Source: Ectocarpus siliculosus
Taxonomy: Eukaryota; Sar; Phaeophyceae; Ectocarpales; Ectocarpaceae
Direction of reading: 5' to 3'
DNA length: 22,197 bases
Assembly: GCA_000310025.1 (NCBI GenBank)
Contig: FN649751.1
Span: forward strand, 5,304,673-5,326,869
Every line of letters begins with the position of its first letter. Positions within the stretch are counted from its first letter, which is position 1. A program made the translations under genes and the position numbers. Under the pieces are notes generated by a model. That model was not told where the DNA came from. It made no database searches and saw nothing but the letters and a program-made list of their open reading frames with translations. Shown here in pieces: positions 8,824-19,532 of the stretch.

Positions 8824-9712
8824 CTAACGCCTGGTGCAAGATAAGGCCCGAGCACGGCGTACGGAGGCGTTTCGTACCGGAACGGCTCCTTCTGGCGTAC
8901 ATGGGGCTCTTGATCGCCGGCGGCCGAGCCGGCCTCCTCTCCGGCGTACGGTCTCTCCAATCCCTGGTCTTTTCGTCCTCTTCCGGCAAGAACTTTGACC
9001 CTGCTGCCCGCCTGCCCGCAGCAAACACCGTGAAAAGTAGGTTTAGGTAGAGTTACCCGCCCTGGCCGATGAAAACACGCCCGTGTCGGGGGGGGGCTTG
9101 TCGATCTATCCCCCCCGCCGACCGCGGGCGCTACAAGGTTTCAGCAGTCTCTGGGTCTCGGAGTACTTCGGCAACCGCTTTGCTTTTTTTCATCTATTAA
9201 CTCAAAAAAACTTGACAGAAGAGATAGATCATCCACCCGGAAGGAACGCGGTACTCCGCCTCCACCACTGAGACGTTACTTTCAGATTGGACACAGTCTA
9301 TGTAGAACCGTTGATGTCAATTCATCGTTAGCTAACATAGAGGCGTGAAAAACGAGGGAATCGTCCTTGACAGGCGTTGAGAAGACTGTATCCTTCATGC
9401 AGGGGATCTCGCTCCACATTACCCCACCTCTGGTTGCTAAATAGGCAAGGCTTTTAGGGGTATCCGGTTCATCGTTCCGGACACCTTGAAAAGACAAACG
9501 CGGCCCACCTTGTCGCTGCCTCCCCCGGGTTCAAGAAGGCATGCACACCCCGCATACAGCGAGGCTCGCTGCTGCTGCCGTTCTCGGCTGTCGCCACCGC
9601 AGCGCTTACTACGTGCATAGCGGCCCGGTGGCTCGCCTGTCCCCTATCGCCACCCCTGTTTCCGGCCCAGGCATCGCAACGTCTACCTCTGGGGGTTGGT
9701 GTGCTACACCCC
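8824..9712 (+). other. Possible exons of an unrecognised plus-strand gene
   Basis: Three open plus-strand pieces read like protein. About 8824-9031 contains RRRFVPERLLLAYMGLLIAG with a hydrophobic stretch, and ends at a donor-like AAAA/GTAGGT. About 9137-9248 contains SLWVSEYFGNRFAFFHLL. About 9493-9712 contains NAAHLVAASPGFKK and the hydrophobic LLLPFSAVATAALTTCIAA, and ends at TGA. Splice phases can be made to agree for the first two. No start codon, family or domain was recognised, and the opposite strand is also partly open. Treat as a hint only. Confidence 0.22.
9085..9122. other. G9/C7 inverted repeat (possible hairpin)
   Basis: GTCGG followed by a G-run (to 9096) is answered after 13 bases by a C-run (9110-9116) and CCGAC at 9118-9122. 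The arms can pair with a one-base bulge. It may be a chance product of two homopolymer runs. Confidence 0.5.
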
Positions 9713-10739
9713 TGATGAGTTTCCAGCGAGGAGGGGCAGAGGAGCGGGTTGGGTTGGAAAAGGGATTTTTATTGTTTAGGGCGAATTACAGCAGTAGCCT
9801 CAGCGTTGCACCTGCGTGTTGGCCACTCATTGGTACGGCGCGAGCGAACACGAACGCGCGAACTTTCCGCCTGCAGAAATCTATGCGGTACCCCTGCACG
9901 ACTCGGGGCGCTCTCTTCATTGAAGAGCCCTTTGTACTACACGTCATCTTGGCTTCGGAGATAACTTCCACGTACTTTCCTGGGTTGCCGTGTGAGCAAG
10001 TATTGCTTGGGCAAAGCGCACGTAGACGGCACGTCCGGGACCATCAAACCGCCCGCCATTTTCAAACATAGTACGTAAACGTCTCAAGGAGATCCACGGG
10101 GCAAGGCATAAGGTACTGTAGTACGGCGCCATTTGCCGCGTTTCCTGAGGTCATTCCGTTTTTCAGCGGGTCTTGGTATCAAACACCCCTGGCCTTCTCC
10201 CACCTTTTCCTCGCTGAGTCCTAGAGCCTGTAGGCTTCGGATCCCCGAGAAGCCGTTACGGGCCGTAGCGACATCGAAGGTATCCTCTGTACAGGCCTTG
10301 CCCTGCGCCGCCATCAACAGTAGTGCCCGACTGTGTTTTCAAGAGGCACGAACACGCTGGTTGGAGCGGCAAGTTGTGCTTGGCCTCGGAGCAACATGAC
10401 TGCCATGAGAAGCGTTCCATAGACAAATGATTTTCAGTCTAACACAGGGAACAAAGACACGGCGCCTACCGGGCTCTCGGAGGAAGTACATATCGCACCT
10501 ACGCCGAGCTTTGTATATCCGGTAAAGGTCAATCGACGGATACCCTGCAAATCGGGTCCTCCTTGACAGTTCCTTGAGGCTCACCATCTCCGGGTATCGG
10601 GAGCGAGCCGAGGCCAGCCAGTGACCCAACCGTTCTGCCTCACGCCCTCTGAGCAGTCGGCGTGAGCGGTGTGGTGTTGATATCTGCACGCATATGGCAG
10701 AAGAAGACAATTGAACCGTGAATCAGTGCCATCCTTGAA
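9713..10739. other. Region without a firm gene; possible 3' UTR of the EF-hand gene
   Basis: This lies directly downstream of the stop of the minus-strand EF-hand gene. A further minus-strand open stretch at about 10339-10692 contains MVSLKELSRRTRFAGYPSID and follows a good acceptor (pyrimidine-rich, ending GTGCAG at about 10684). It could be an alternative last exon reached by splicing inside the preceding exon. Nothing in it was recognised. Confidence 0.35.
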
Positions 10740-10902
10740 TCATGGCTGCGAGCGCATCGAAGATATCGTGGGGATCAGGCGCCGTTCTTCTGTACTCTGG
10801 TGACGTTCGACCGACCCCCAACCATCGAAATGTGATCGCAGAGCTGAGAACAACATGTCTACTTTCGCTCGAGCCACGAGAGCCACTTGCATGGACGATG
10901 CG
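10740..10902 (-). CDS. EF-hand gene, candidate last exon
   Basis: The acceptor CACTCATTAG ends at 10903 and joins in phase with the preceding exon through a split Ser codon. The 53 codons include SMQVALVARAKVDMLFSALR and end ISSMRSQP, then TGA. A donor within it could instead lead to the open stretch near 10684. Confidence 0.4.
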
Positions 10903-13900
10903 CTAATGAGTGACGAACCTCCGATTGTGTGTGCCCGTGGGGAACACACGAAAAAAGTTACCACAAGACACGACCCGTGCAGGTCGACACGCAAGCGCCG
11001 ACCGATGCAGTAGTGACCGAGTCGAGAAAGACCACCTAATTCCGACCAGGCACCAAAACTTGTCGATCAAATCAACAATTCTCGCACGCACCTGACTGCG
11101 GTAATCCCCGAGTTGTCGAAGGCATTCGACGAAGAAGACGAGGATTTAGGCCGCATCACCAGAGGCGGCGGTCGAAAAAATGACCCCTCTTCTTTTCGGC
11201 GGTCTCTACACCGACGGCCGGTGCCATCGTCGCCGCCACCACTATCGTCGCTACCGTCTTCTGTTCCCCACTCTCTTTGGGCACCTCCGTTGCCCCCCTC
11301 ATACCCCAACCAAGGTTTCTTTTGTTTCTGCTGGTGCTGGTGCTGGTGCTGGTGCTGATGCTGATGCTGATGCTGCTTCTGCTGCTGCTGCTGTATCGCC
11401 GTGCTGAAGTAGTAGTGATGCGCTCCGTTGTTCTTGGGGTTGGGGTGACCAGGGAGGAAGGAAGTGGGGCGGAGAAGTGTGTTGTGCGAGGAGCGCCTAC
11501 CTGTTGCTGCGGCTGCTGCTGCTGTGTCGTCACGACAGTGGTGCTCGATGGAGTCGTCGAGGTGGGCTACTTCGGCAGTGGTTGGTGGTGGTGGTGGTGG
11601 TGGCGGCGGCGGTGGCGGTGTGCTTGGCTTGTCTGTTGTTTCGCCACGGACTTGACGCTGAAGAACAAGGTACTCGCTCTGCATCCGTTTCAGGTCTTTG
11701 GCCGCACGCCGCAAACGCTGCGAGTTGCAGGTTCCGATGTCTTCTCGTGCCCTGGTGAAAGCGAGGATGTCGTTCGCAAATACTTAGTCTCGGCAGCAAT
11801 TGCCTACCGGCCTACGGGATCCAAGCGGGGAGCAACGCATGGAGTTTCATTGGGATAAGTCGTACCTTCTGCGTTGACGAAGGGGAGCTCTCTGGGTAGT
11901 TGGCGACGAGCTCGTGAGAAGAGCCACATAATAAGCGGTGCAGACAAGGGCATGAACCAAATGCTTAAAGTGCTAACGGATCTCTCTCGCCCTGTCACCA
12001 CGGGCGTGTTCGAAGATATACGTCTGGTGGTTGTCGCCGCCCTTTTTTCTAACATTCTTGTCGTTACACCTTGCAGCTACGTGTACGTTCCAACATTCCT
12101 CCTCTCTGCACTTCGCCTCTACAAAACCGTACAAAGAGCGTGTGACCAAGGCGAGCCTAGAATTCTCACCGACCCACCAATCCATTCCACTCACTCTGCG
12201 TCACCAACACCATCGGCCGCTCCGACCGCGCATTCTCTACCGCTTCGGTCACTCTCGTCGCAGCAGCCCGAAGCCCCACCTCCGTGCATGACCCTGTTCA
12301 ACCTCGACGGGAGCTTCGGAGATTCTGACGGGTTAGACCAACCCCTCTCTATCCTCGCCGTCGTCTCTGGCGGACGCAATCGCGTCGTGCGTACGGCGTC
12401 CCGACCGCGTGTCCGTCTACTCTGTGCCTCGGTGACTCGACCTTCGCATTGATCGTGCGAAGCCAGGAAAACATCGCCCTGCGCCCACCAAGGCTCCGCC
12501 CGCGTTGCTTCCCCCACCTGGCACCGGTTCTGTGGACCATCACCACTCCAACGGTCTCGCTGTGTAGACGACGACGGGACATGCACTACACGCTCCTCCT
12601 CTGAAGGAAACGGCTCTCCCGGCCGCACGTAAGCACGTACATCCCGGGATTCGCCAAGGTCTGCCTCACCGCGCCCGTCGGCCTCACCGCGCGGGTGGGA
12701 GAGGCGCTCGCCAAACCCTCGGTTCGCTGACACCGACGCGTGATGAGAGTCGAAGCCCACGCCGATGCTCCGCAAGAACCTTGCTGTCGCCTCGACCCCG
12801 AGCGAGGAGGAATCCTTCACGTCTCCAGCGCATCTACAGCAGCGAGACGAAGGGGAAGCGGCGCCCTGCAACGCCTTCAAGACGTCCACACCGCACAAGC
12901 GTGCGCGTCTGGGGTTTGGAGCGCGTGCCGACGGAGGTGTGAGGCGGTTAGTCGCAACCCCGCAAACGTCGACGGTCGGGGCAAGCAGCGAGCAAAGAGA
13001 CGTATCTCTCGTGGTGAACGTGCGAAGAACGGACATCGCAACCCACAAGGGAATGATACCGCGTAGGCGTTAAATGATTTTTGCTGTTGAGCACACCCGA
13101 CGACCGGATCAGATTCATATTCTGTTGTAAGAAAGAAAGGAGGGGCTCTTGCCTACAGCCAAGCACCCGTGTCGGGTCGAGTAGTAGCCAACAGAGGCTC
13201 CCTTGGGACGCTCCTCGACACGAGATACTCAGCGCTGACGCACCCACGGGTGATCTTTGAAAAGTCTCTCTGTTTCACTCACCCCGCGGCTGCCCGCAGC
13301 TTTTGCTGTAAGCCCCTCGGAACTTTCCTGGTGGCAAACATCCCAGCTTGTACGGCCGCCTGCCGTCGTGTCTCGCGTCGTCTGTAGCCCCCTCGACAAC
13401 TTCTGTCGCCCCCCAAAGTGAGAGACTGGTGCGGTCGGGCGAGTGCCTGATGGGCTTGTTGGGCCCACAAGCTGCGAAGGAACGCGAAAATGTCCTGCAC
13501 TCTCACTTTCCCATCTTCGTCCGTGTCGAGCTCGTCGCATATGAACGCCTGTTGGACACGGCACCTGAAGCTGTCATGTCCTGCGTTACTATTTTCGTGC
13601 ACGTGGACCCGATCAACTTGCCGTACCTATCCTTTGAAATGCCCCTCTCAATGTTGACATTACCCCGTTGGGCAGCGAACCATAAAACTACAACGAACCG
13701 TGGTGTTTGAGTTGTAGATACCTCATTTACGTTTTCGCCCCCTTGCGTTTGACTACACCGCGGAGTGTTCTTCCATGGCGTTTTTCATTGGCCGCCCGAC
13801 GGGTTGTTCACAGCAAATACGACGATACTCATTCCGGCAACACTTTGGTGCTTGTCAATTTTTGTGCGCACCTTGTTCATTGGAAATCACTAGAAAGTGA

Positions 13901-15136
13901 GCGCCACTGGGTCCTCTTGCTACAAGAAAACATGAGGCGTTGTGAGGCTGCTGTTCTTTATAGCCAAAGTATGGTACCGTAAAGACCCACTGCAAGATGA
14001 TAGACTCCCCTTGGCTCTTGCCTAGGGTAATCCTTTCCTTCAACAATTGAATCGACACGTCCGTGAGAGACCACACGTGGTCGAAACAATTTATGTACAC
14101 GTGTATGGCCAGGTAAACAGCATCGACAGCAAGCTTCCCCAACGGCCTCTACGGCATACAGTACCTGGCACTCCTCAGTTGTAAAACCGTGCCAAGCCAG
14201 CCCGAACCGTCTCAGTCGCCTTGCTAGCATCTCTACCGACACGGGCCTCCCCTCGTATACCCCCAACGCCTCACACGCGTGTAGTACCCGGCCGTCGACC
14301 TTGGCAATGACAATGTGCGCAGTAGCGCGAGGGTGGAGTAGTCAGTTCGTAGTCCTTCGAGCACGCAGCCCAGATAGCCCGAATCACGTGCTGTAGTCCA
14401 CAGGGTCTATCACAGGCGACCACATCTTTGCATCAGTCGAACATCATGATTTCTTTGTCGTGGGAGGAAACATTTCATCACGAGGAGCGAGGACAAGGCA
14501 TCGTACTCGAGCCGACGGATAACGTAGTACGCGAACGACGTGGCCTCCAGAAAAGAAGACCAGCGAGTGTCGACGCTTACGCACGACTTGCTGGTTTGCT
14601 TGTAGGATTTTCGACAATGCCGAAGGGGTGGAAGAGGCGGTTATTACAATGGTTTCCACGGTAGCAACAACAACACCAGAATCGTTGGTTGAGGTGGCGT
14701 ATAGAGCTGTGTGTTGTTTGTCGTTGTTCTTGTTGTTGACGTTGTTTGCTGTCTATACATACATACATTAGTCTAGGCTAGTCCCGCTGCGTCGCACTGA
14801 CGATGAATGTTGTAGAAGTTCACCATGGTTGGTGACAAAGACAATAATGATAGTAATGTTGTCATTCATGCTGTGATTCAAACAACTCTAAGTTTTACCG
14901 CAGACAACAACAACAACGACAACACTGACCTGATCTTCCCTTTTGCATCTCTGTACGACTTTCACAAGGAGCCCAGCAAACGCGACAGCGACGCCATCGT
15001 AGTCTGGTAAGAGGAGTGCCCGCAAGGCTGTGGTTTCCGAGTTGGCAACCGCCTGTGCCTCGATTGCCGTGAGGAACACAGGCGCAGATCTTGGGGGCGG
15101 GTCGCCTCGCCTCCGAGTCCCTCGCAAGCCCGACAT
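10740..15136 (-). CDS. EF-hand and coiled-coil protein of unknown function, five-exon model
   Basis: Exons, in transcription order: 15136-14930, 13626-13283, 13007-12195, 11751-11092 and 10902-10740. They sum to 2187 nt, 728 codons plus stop, and every junction keeps frame (phases 0,2,2,2). Donors are GTCAGT, GTGAGT, GTGAGT and GTGCGT. The model starts at the ATG at 15134-15136. Residues about 103-114 form a canonical EF-hand loop, DTDEDGKVRVQD. About 270 disordered, Arg/Ser/Gly-rich residues follow, then a likely coiled coil (QRLRRAAKDLKRMQSEYL), poly-Pro, a Gln/His tract, acidic Gly/Asp and poly-Ser segments. No catalytic domain is visible. A calcium-responsive scaffold or adaptor is a guess from the domain mix. 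Exon 2 might instead begin at 13564, which would require an unseen extra exon. The weakest links are exon 1 and exon 5. Confidence 0.5.
11092..11751 (-). CDS. EF-hand gene, exon with coiled coil and low-complexity tracts
   Basis: The acceptor is a good pyrimidine-rich CGCTTTCACCAG ending at 11752 and the donor is GTCAG/GTGCGT at 11091. It encodes CNSQRLRRAAKDLKRMQSEY with heptad-like spacing. A run of 12 Pro, a mixed Gln/His tract from CAG and CAC codons (about 11330-11400), a Gly/Asp-rich part and a poly-Ser stretch follow. Such tracts tend to vary in length between strains. Confidence 0.6.
12195..13007 (-). CDS. EF-hand gene, long exon encoding a disordered region
   Basis: About 270 codons stay open and end exactly at a consensus donor, GCAGA/GTGAGT, just before the in-frame stop. 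The product is rich in Arg, Ser, Gly, Glu and Pro (for example ATARFLRSIGVGFDSHHAS) with no recognised domain. The plus strand is also partly open, so support rests on the splice sites and phase agreement on both sides. Confidence 0.5.
13283..13626 (-). CDS. EF-hand gene, exon with canonical calcium-binding loop
   Basis: The loop DTDEDGKVRVQD at 13527-13492 has Asp at 1, 3, 5 and 12, Gly at 6 and Val at 8, flanked by AFICDEL and IFAFLRSLWAQQ helices. The exon ends at a consensus GTGAGT donor one codon before an in-frame stop. The acceptor is uncertain: 13627 (phase 0) or 13565 (GCTTCAG). Confidence 0.6.
13855..14360 (-). mobile_element. Frameshifted RNase H fragment of a probable LTR retrotransposon
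   Basis: Three minus-strand frames in succession look like one RNase H domain. LRTDYSTL at about 14346-14330 would hold the first Asp; HIVIAKVDGRVLHACEALG and then AWHGFTTEECQVLYAVEAVG hold the Glu region; CFDHVWSLTDVSIQLLKERI resembles the TDH-type third site, followed by a LQWVFTVPYFGY tail. In Ty3-like elements this block follows the reverse transcriptase, but no reverse transcriptase or integrase was seen next to it. At least two frameshifts make it a dead fragment. It lies in the first intron of the EF-hand gene, in the same orientation. The family call is by eye and moderately uncertain. Confidence 0.42.
14930..15136 (-). CDS. EF-hand gene, candidate first exon with start codon
   Basis: The ATG is in the context ACAGCATGT. 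The 69 codons read MSGLRGTRRRGDPPP, then VFLTAIEAQAVANSE and DYDGVAVAFAGLLVKVVQRC, and end at CAG/GTCAGT at 14929 in phase 0. The Ala/Leu/Val-rich part looks like one or two helices. The link to the EF-hand exon is inferred from matching phase only. Confidence 0.4.
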
Positions 15137-15325
15137 GCTGTGTGTTTCTGCACCGACCGCGCTGCGCAGCCACGACGGGAGAGCTGCAACTTCAAGTGCC
15201 TCTCGCCCTCACGTACTCACTGCTACTTTTGGCTCCTGGGCTGAGCGAAGACAACCAAGTGGTTAGGGTTCTTGTTTCACGTAGACTGAGCAGGTATCCA
15301 AAACAGAACGACCCGCAAAGACAAG

Positions 15326-15345
15326 CGAACCATATATATTTTTCT
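15326..15345 (-). promoter_or_regulatory. Possible TATA element upstream of the EF-hand gene
   Basis: On the minus strand AAATATATATGG lies about 200 nt before the candidate start codon at 15136. Its position would give a 5' UTR of about 170 nt. Only the motif and position support it. Confidence 0.25.
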
Positions 15346-16304
15346 TTGATCGACTCGTGAAACCGTTGGGTGTGAAAACCATTGGCGTTTTTCACCTCGG
15401 CTGGGCAGTTAGATTCGTCTCCACTGAGACGTCAGGCGCCAGTGAGCAGCGTGCACGTACGATTCATAGAGATTCTATGTCATTGGGTTAGCGCACGGCA
15501 ACCGTCACACCACGTTACCGCTAAAGGAGACGTACGGGAGAGAGGGAATGCAAGAGGACACAAGAAGTTCCGGAGGCATGTTTTCTTGTCGGGGTCACAC
15601 GTGAAACAACCCCGGCACACAGACTCGGACCCCGCTGCCAGCCAACCCATGCCGCAGCAACGTGGCTGTCGCTGGGAAGTTTGCCCCACTATCTGTTGTT
15701 GCTCCGACGCCGTCCGTGGCCGAGCCGCGAGAGGTAGCGCGAGGTTCGGGAGCAGCAAGCGATTCTTGACTGCACTGCTAAGGCATAACTACTGTACTTC
15801 GTACAAGGTACAACAGTCTCTACGACAACAGTCTAACTCGAAAAAAATGCAGAATGGCCGCATTTGATTAATTCGGGGACACAGGTACTTGAAGATGATG
15901 TGGAATCACCTTCATAAAGGGATTTACTCCTCAACGTTTGTCCACGACGATCTCTCTTCTCACATCCACATGGCTATTGTAGTTGGCGGAACATATCTCT
16001 GGGTTCGTTTTTTCCCGCCACCCACTCTTGGTTTTTCTTATTCGAAAGACAACCAAAATACTTCGAAGTACTAAATACCTGGATTGGGATCTACTGCTGT
16101 ATGTAGTCTGCAGACAACGGACTTTCAGTTTGCGAGATTTGATATTTCCAAAGTTGTCCTTCGAAGCATACCACTGTACGTGGCGGAGGTGATCTGCCCT
16201 ATTCAAGAGAACGGACAGTCTTCGTTGCAGCCTGTAGTTCATCTTGTCTGAAAACACGAACAGTTCAAACAAAGGTGACAAAGCTCTACTCCCCGCTAAA
16301 AAAA

Positions 16305-16829
16305 GCCGGTCGGGTTCTTGTTATAATGTCGTCCATGCCTTCTTGTCGAGAAACGAGAAAGTCTATTGTAACCCCCTTTGGTGGGGAAGTTGGCTTGTGA
16401 CCACGGAAGGCGTCCACGGACCAGTACGGACATTATAGAAGGTACTGAGCGGAGACCGGAACGTTTTTTTAATGTGAACAACAACAACAACAACAACCCC
16501 TTGAAGAGCGGGGGGAAATAAAATGGAGGTGACCAATCCCCCTTACATATATCGAAGACGATTCCTCTTTTCACACAGGGATACCATCGCAGCGACAAGA
16601 GAAAAACGCTCTTCTCCTCGACGCTAATATAGCCGGTCGGGTTCCGGTTATTATACACCCCTGCCTTCGAGAAACGAGAACAGTCTAACCCCTTGAAGAG
16701 CGGAGGGTAACAAATTGGAGGTGACCTTGAAAAGGCCCAATCCCCCCAACATCTGTCGAAGAAGATTCCCTCTTTTCACACAGGGACACGATTTATAAAC
16801 CGACAAGCCGTCGCAGAGACAAGAGAAAA
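16305..16829. repeat. Direct duplication of an about 200-bp block, first copy interrupted
   Basis: Both copies begin with GCCGGTCGGGTTC (16305 and 16632) and share GAGAAACGAGAA, AACCCCTTGAAGAGCGG, GGAGGTGACC and TCTTTTCACACAGGGA. Both end with GACAAGAGAAAA (16594-16605 and 16818-16829). Copy 1 holds an extra stretch of roughly 100-125 bp containing the AAC run, bounded by AACCCC on both sides. No coding capacity is evident. Confidence 0.85.
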
Positions 16830-17296
16830 CAATTATGTTCGCGAATGTCAGCGTCATCCATTCCGGCAGGCCGAATACTTCTCATGTACACGTTTTCAAC
16901 TTGGTGAAGTCTTCTTGATGCTATTCTGTAGCGGTCTCTCTACGCATGGGACACTGAGTTTAGTGCTAAACTTTATATGCTTAAAGCCCATGTTCCAAGC
17001 AAATATACACATGAGCATCATCTTTCCGTCAAAAAAATGAAAACATCGAGGTCCAAGCACCCCCCCTCCCAAACACGTTCGTACGTCCACATACACAGCA
17101 GAAGCGACAGTCAACGATCCATCTGAATGTAAAGTGGGCCACTAAATAGCTGTCACAAAAAAAAAAAATTAGTCGTCATCCAAGGATCTTCGGCCAAGAC
17201 GCGGCTTTCTCGACCGAATAACCTCTCTACCAAATCAGAAAACAGCGCCCCCTCAAACCCCTGTCTCTCTACACGTCACTCTCGAAGCACCTGGAG

Positions 17297-17514
17297 CTAG
17301 ACACGCTTGCTTCCATACGCCCGTCTAAATTCCACCAGAACTTGCCAACCTCCCACTGGATGCGACATCAGTTGCACCATAATCATTTGCTGTTTATCCG
17401 CTGGCATGCCCAGTGCGCTACATATTTCCCGACAACGCACGTTACCAACGCCTCACATGATTGAAAGCAGTTCTGCGCTCAGGTGACCCTCTCTCCTCTC
17501 AATACTCCAGAAAA
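17297..17514 (-). pseudogene. Possible degraded exon with one internal stop
   Basis: The minus strand reads FWSIERREGHLSAELLSIM, then TGA at 17455-17453. In the same frame it continues with VRCREICSALGMPADKQQ, MVQLMSHPVGGWQVLVEF and RRAYGSKRV to TAG at 17299-17297. The composition looks like folded protein, unlike the surrounding AT-richer DNA. I do not recognise the family. It could be a gene remnant or chance. Confidence 0.25.
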
Positions 17515-18878
17515 CTAACAGATTGAGGTCAGAGCCTGCATATTTACCGTCATGTACCTTGGGGCCTTTTTCGGAGGTCCTACAGCAACTCTTGTATGGC
17601 ACGACCACATAGCCCACTTTGATTCTCTCAAGAAGAACAACACCTCCCCCCTAAAAAAATCACCTTTAGCAAGTGTGGTACGTATACGAAATCTTTTGTG
17701 CCAACGAGGCAACGTGATTCTTCAAACTGAGAGCACTGATTAGGTAAGCGCAGAAATCATGTGAACTTGCGTGTAAGAACCTACAAATTGCCATGAGGCC
17801 GAATTCACCAGAACACTCAACATCCTCGCCTGTCCGTGTGAACAACACAAAGGGTTCGGGTTTCATACTGTTTGCCCCAAAATATTCTCAAGCCCACAAC
17901 CACAGCTGCTTGTCCATAGTCTAAATAAAACAATATCGTTTCATTCGCTACCCGCCCTGTCGCACAGCCACAAACACCAGGTAGGAAGCGTCCGCCCAAT
18001 AATCTACATAGCACGCATCCCTGGCGTGAGCGCCTGGGCAAACGGCAGTGACCGATTTTCCTTGTTACTCGTATTCGTACTTTGCACGTCTTCCAATCAC
18101 CTCACCGCCGACCGCAAAAAAAAAAAAACACGCCCTTGTACAACATCCCAGAGGCGGTGCTCGTACTCCTCTACTTCAAGTGCGCCTCGAAATGGACACG
18201 GTAGCTGTTCTAGGCCACCGCCAGCAACCGGCAGCTTCAGTTGGTACACCCCAAGACCTTCATTCGACCTTCTGACGGCTACGGAGTCCTGCCGAAGCGG
18301 AGGTCGTTGCGTACCTATAGTACCACAGGAAGGCTTGCCCTAAAAGATGAGAAGGCATACATCGCATCGTGAACCCGGCATCCAGCTCCTCAGCTTACGA
18401 AGAACCGCAAGCGCGGGGAGCCAACGGCACCACAAAATGTAAATAGGTTGAATCTATCTGTGCGCTCAAACACGCTAAACTAGGACGAATGGAAAGCTTA
18501 CAAACAAGAAGTGAACCTGAAAACAAAACACCACCCAACGACAACAACACACTTAACCCAGAAAGATACATTGGTGTGATCCCGGGGTTCGTTCTCTTTC
18601 GCTCTTTCTGAACTCTGACCTGCCGATTCGATCACACTACATGACACCCATCCCACCCACTAAAGGGGGGAAACGCAGCAACACATGTCGAGGTAACCCC
18701 GAGACCTTAACAAGATACAATAGCCTCGGCACAATCCAAACAGCACCTCTATGAAGGTATCAGACGAAACAGCGGTGCAGCATCAGGTGAGCGTTGACGC
18801 CTCTACGCGGTCAAACTGCCGTTCCCTCCCTATTGGCGTTTTCCTCTCTCAGACGAACGGATAGAGATCCAGGCCTGT

Positions 18879-18922
<44 letters not shown>
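18879..18922. repeat. (CAG)n microsatellite
   Basis: About 14 uninterrupted CAG/AGC units occur in a region with no supported exon. Confidence 0.95.
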
Positions 18923-18925
<3 letters not shown>

Positions 18926-19194
18926 TTCACATTCGAACCGATCCGATCCGAGAGGCGGGCGCAAAGGGTTACGAGTGATCGGCCAATCAGCGGGCGAGAA
19001 CGCCGCGAAGGCGGACGGTGACAAGACTGCTTACTGTAAAGGTCAAGATTATCGGGTCAGGATCGGCAAGAGGCTAATGACCACCTCCACGCAACGCGTC
19101 TGGTTGGGCAGTCGAGTGTCGCTGCTGTTGATGGGAAAGGCTACTACCCCGGAGAAAACAAGCGCGACCCACGTACCAAAAACAATTGCTATAC

Positions 19195-19532
19195 TCAGTA
19201 TATTGTAACAGCAGCAAGCTGATCTAGCCGCAAGGCAAAGCAGGCAAGCACAAATTTTGCATTCCGCGCCAGGAGAAACACGCGGTATTCCGGGGGCCTC
19301 AAGTTTTTGTACCGTCCCGGCCCGGCCCGGGAACTGCCCCTACCATCACCGCCCGCTAACCTTCTAATCTCTGTCACGCTACCCGTCCTACTAATGGCAC
19401 CTTGCAGCTTGCCTAATCCGACATTACGAGAGCTCCCACCCGTCTGTACACACCTCGAGCGAGAAAAAAACGACAACTCCCCCTGTCCATTCTCAGCCGG
19501 GTGCCCCCGCTCTATTCGAACCCAGGGGTCCT
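19195..19532 (-). CDS. PAS gene, possible last exon after a 66-nt intron
   Basis: A strong acceptor, TTTTTATTTT followed by ACAAACTTGCAG, ends at 19533 and joins in phase with exon C. The 112 codons begin EDPWVRIERGHPAENGQG and end LDQLAAVTIY before the stop at 19195. No domain was recognised; it could be 3' UTR. Confidence 0.35.

Larger units (their letters stand above)
15346..19194. other. Long region without a supported gene
   Basis: It contains a duplicated block at 16305-16829, an AAC run near 16476-16498, an A-run near 17157-17168, a CAG run at about 18879-18922 and one possible degraded exon at 17297-17514. An open plus-strand frame at about 15382-15867 has no recognised domain and is overlapped by an open minus-strand frame. 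Confidence 0.4.

Noticed and set aside
11277-11858. Plus-strand open frame rich in Leu, Val and Trp
   Set aside because: It is the reverse of the Gln/His and Pro tracts of the minus-strand coiled-coil exon, which has good splice sites in phase.
11874-12452. Plus-strand open frame of 192 codons
   Set aside because: It overlaps the minus-strand disordered exon, which ends at a consensus donor and keeps phase with neighbours; the plus frame has no recognised motif. It is not fully excluded.
15382-15867. Plus-strand open frame of 161 codons
   Set aside because: It starts from a non-ATG codon, has no recognised domain and lies over an equally open minus frame.
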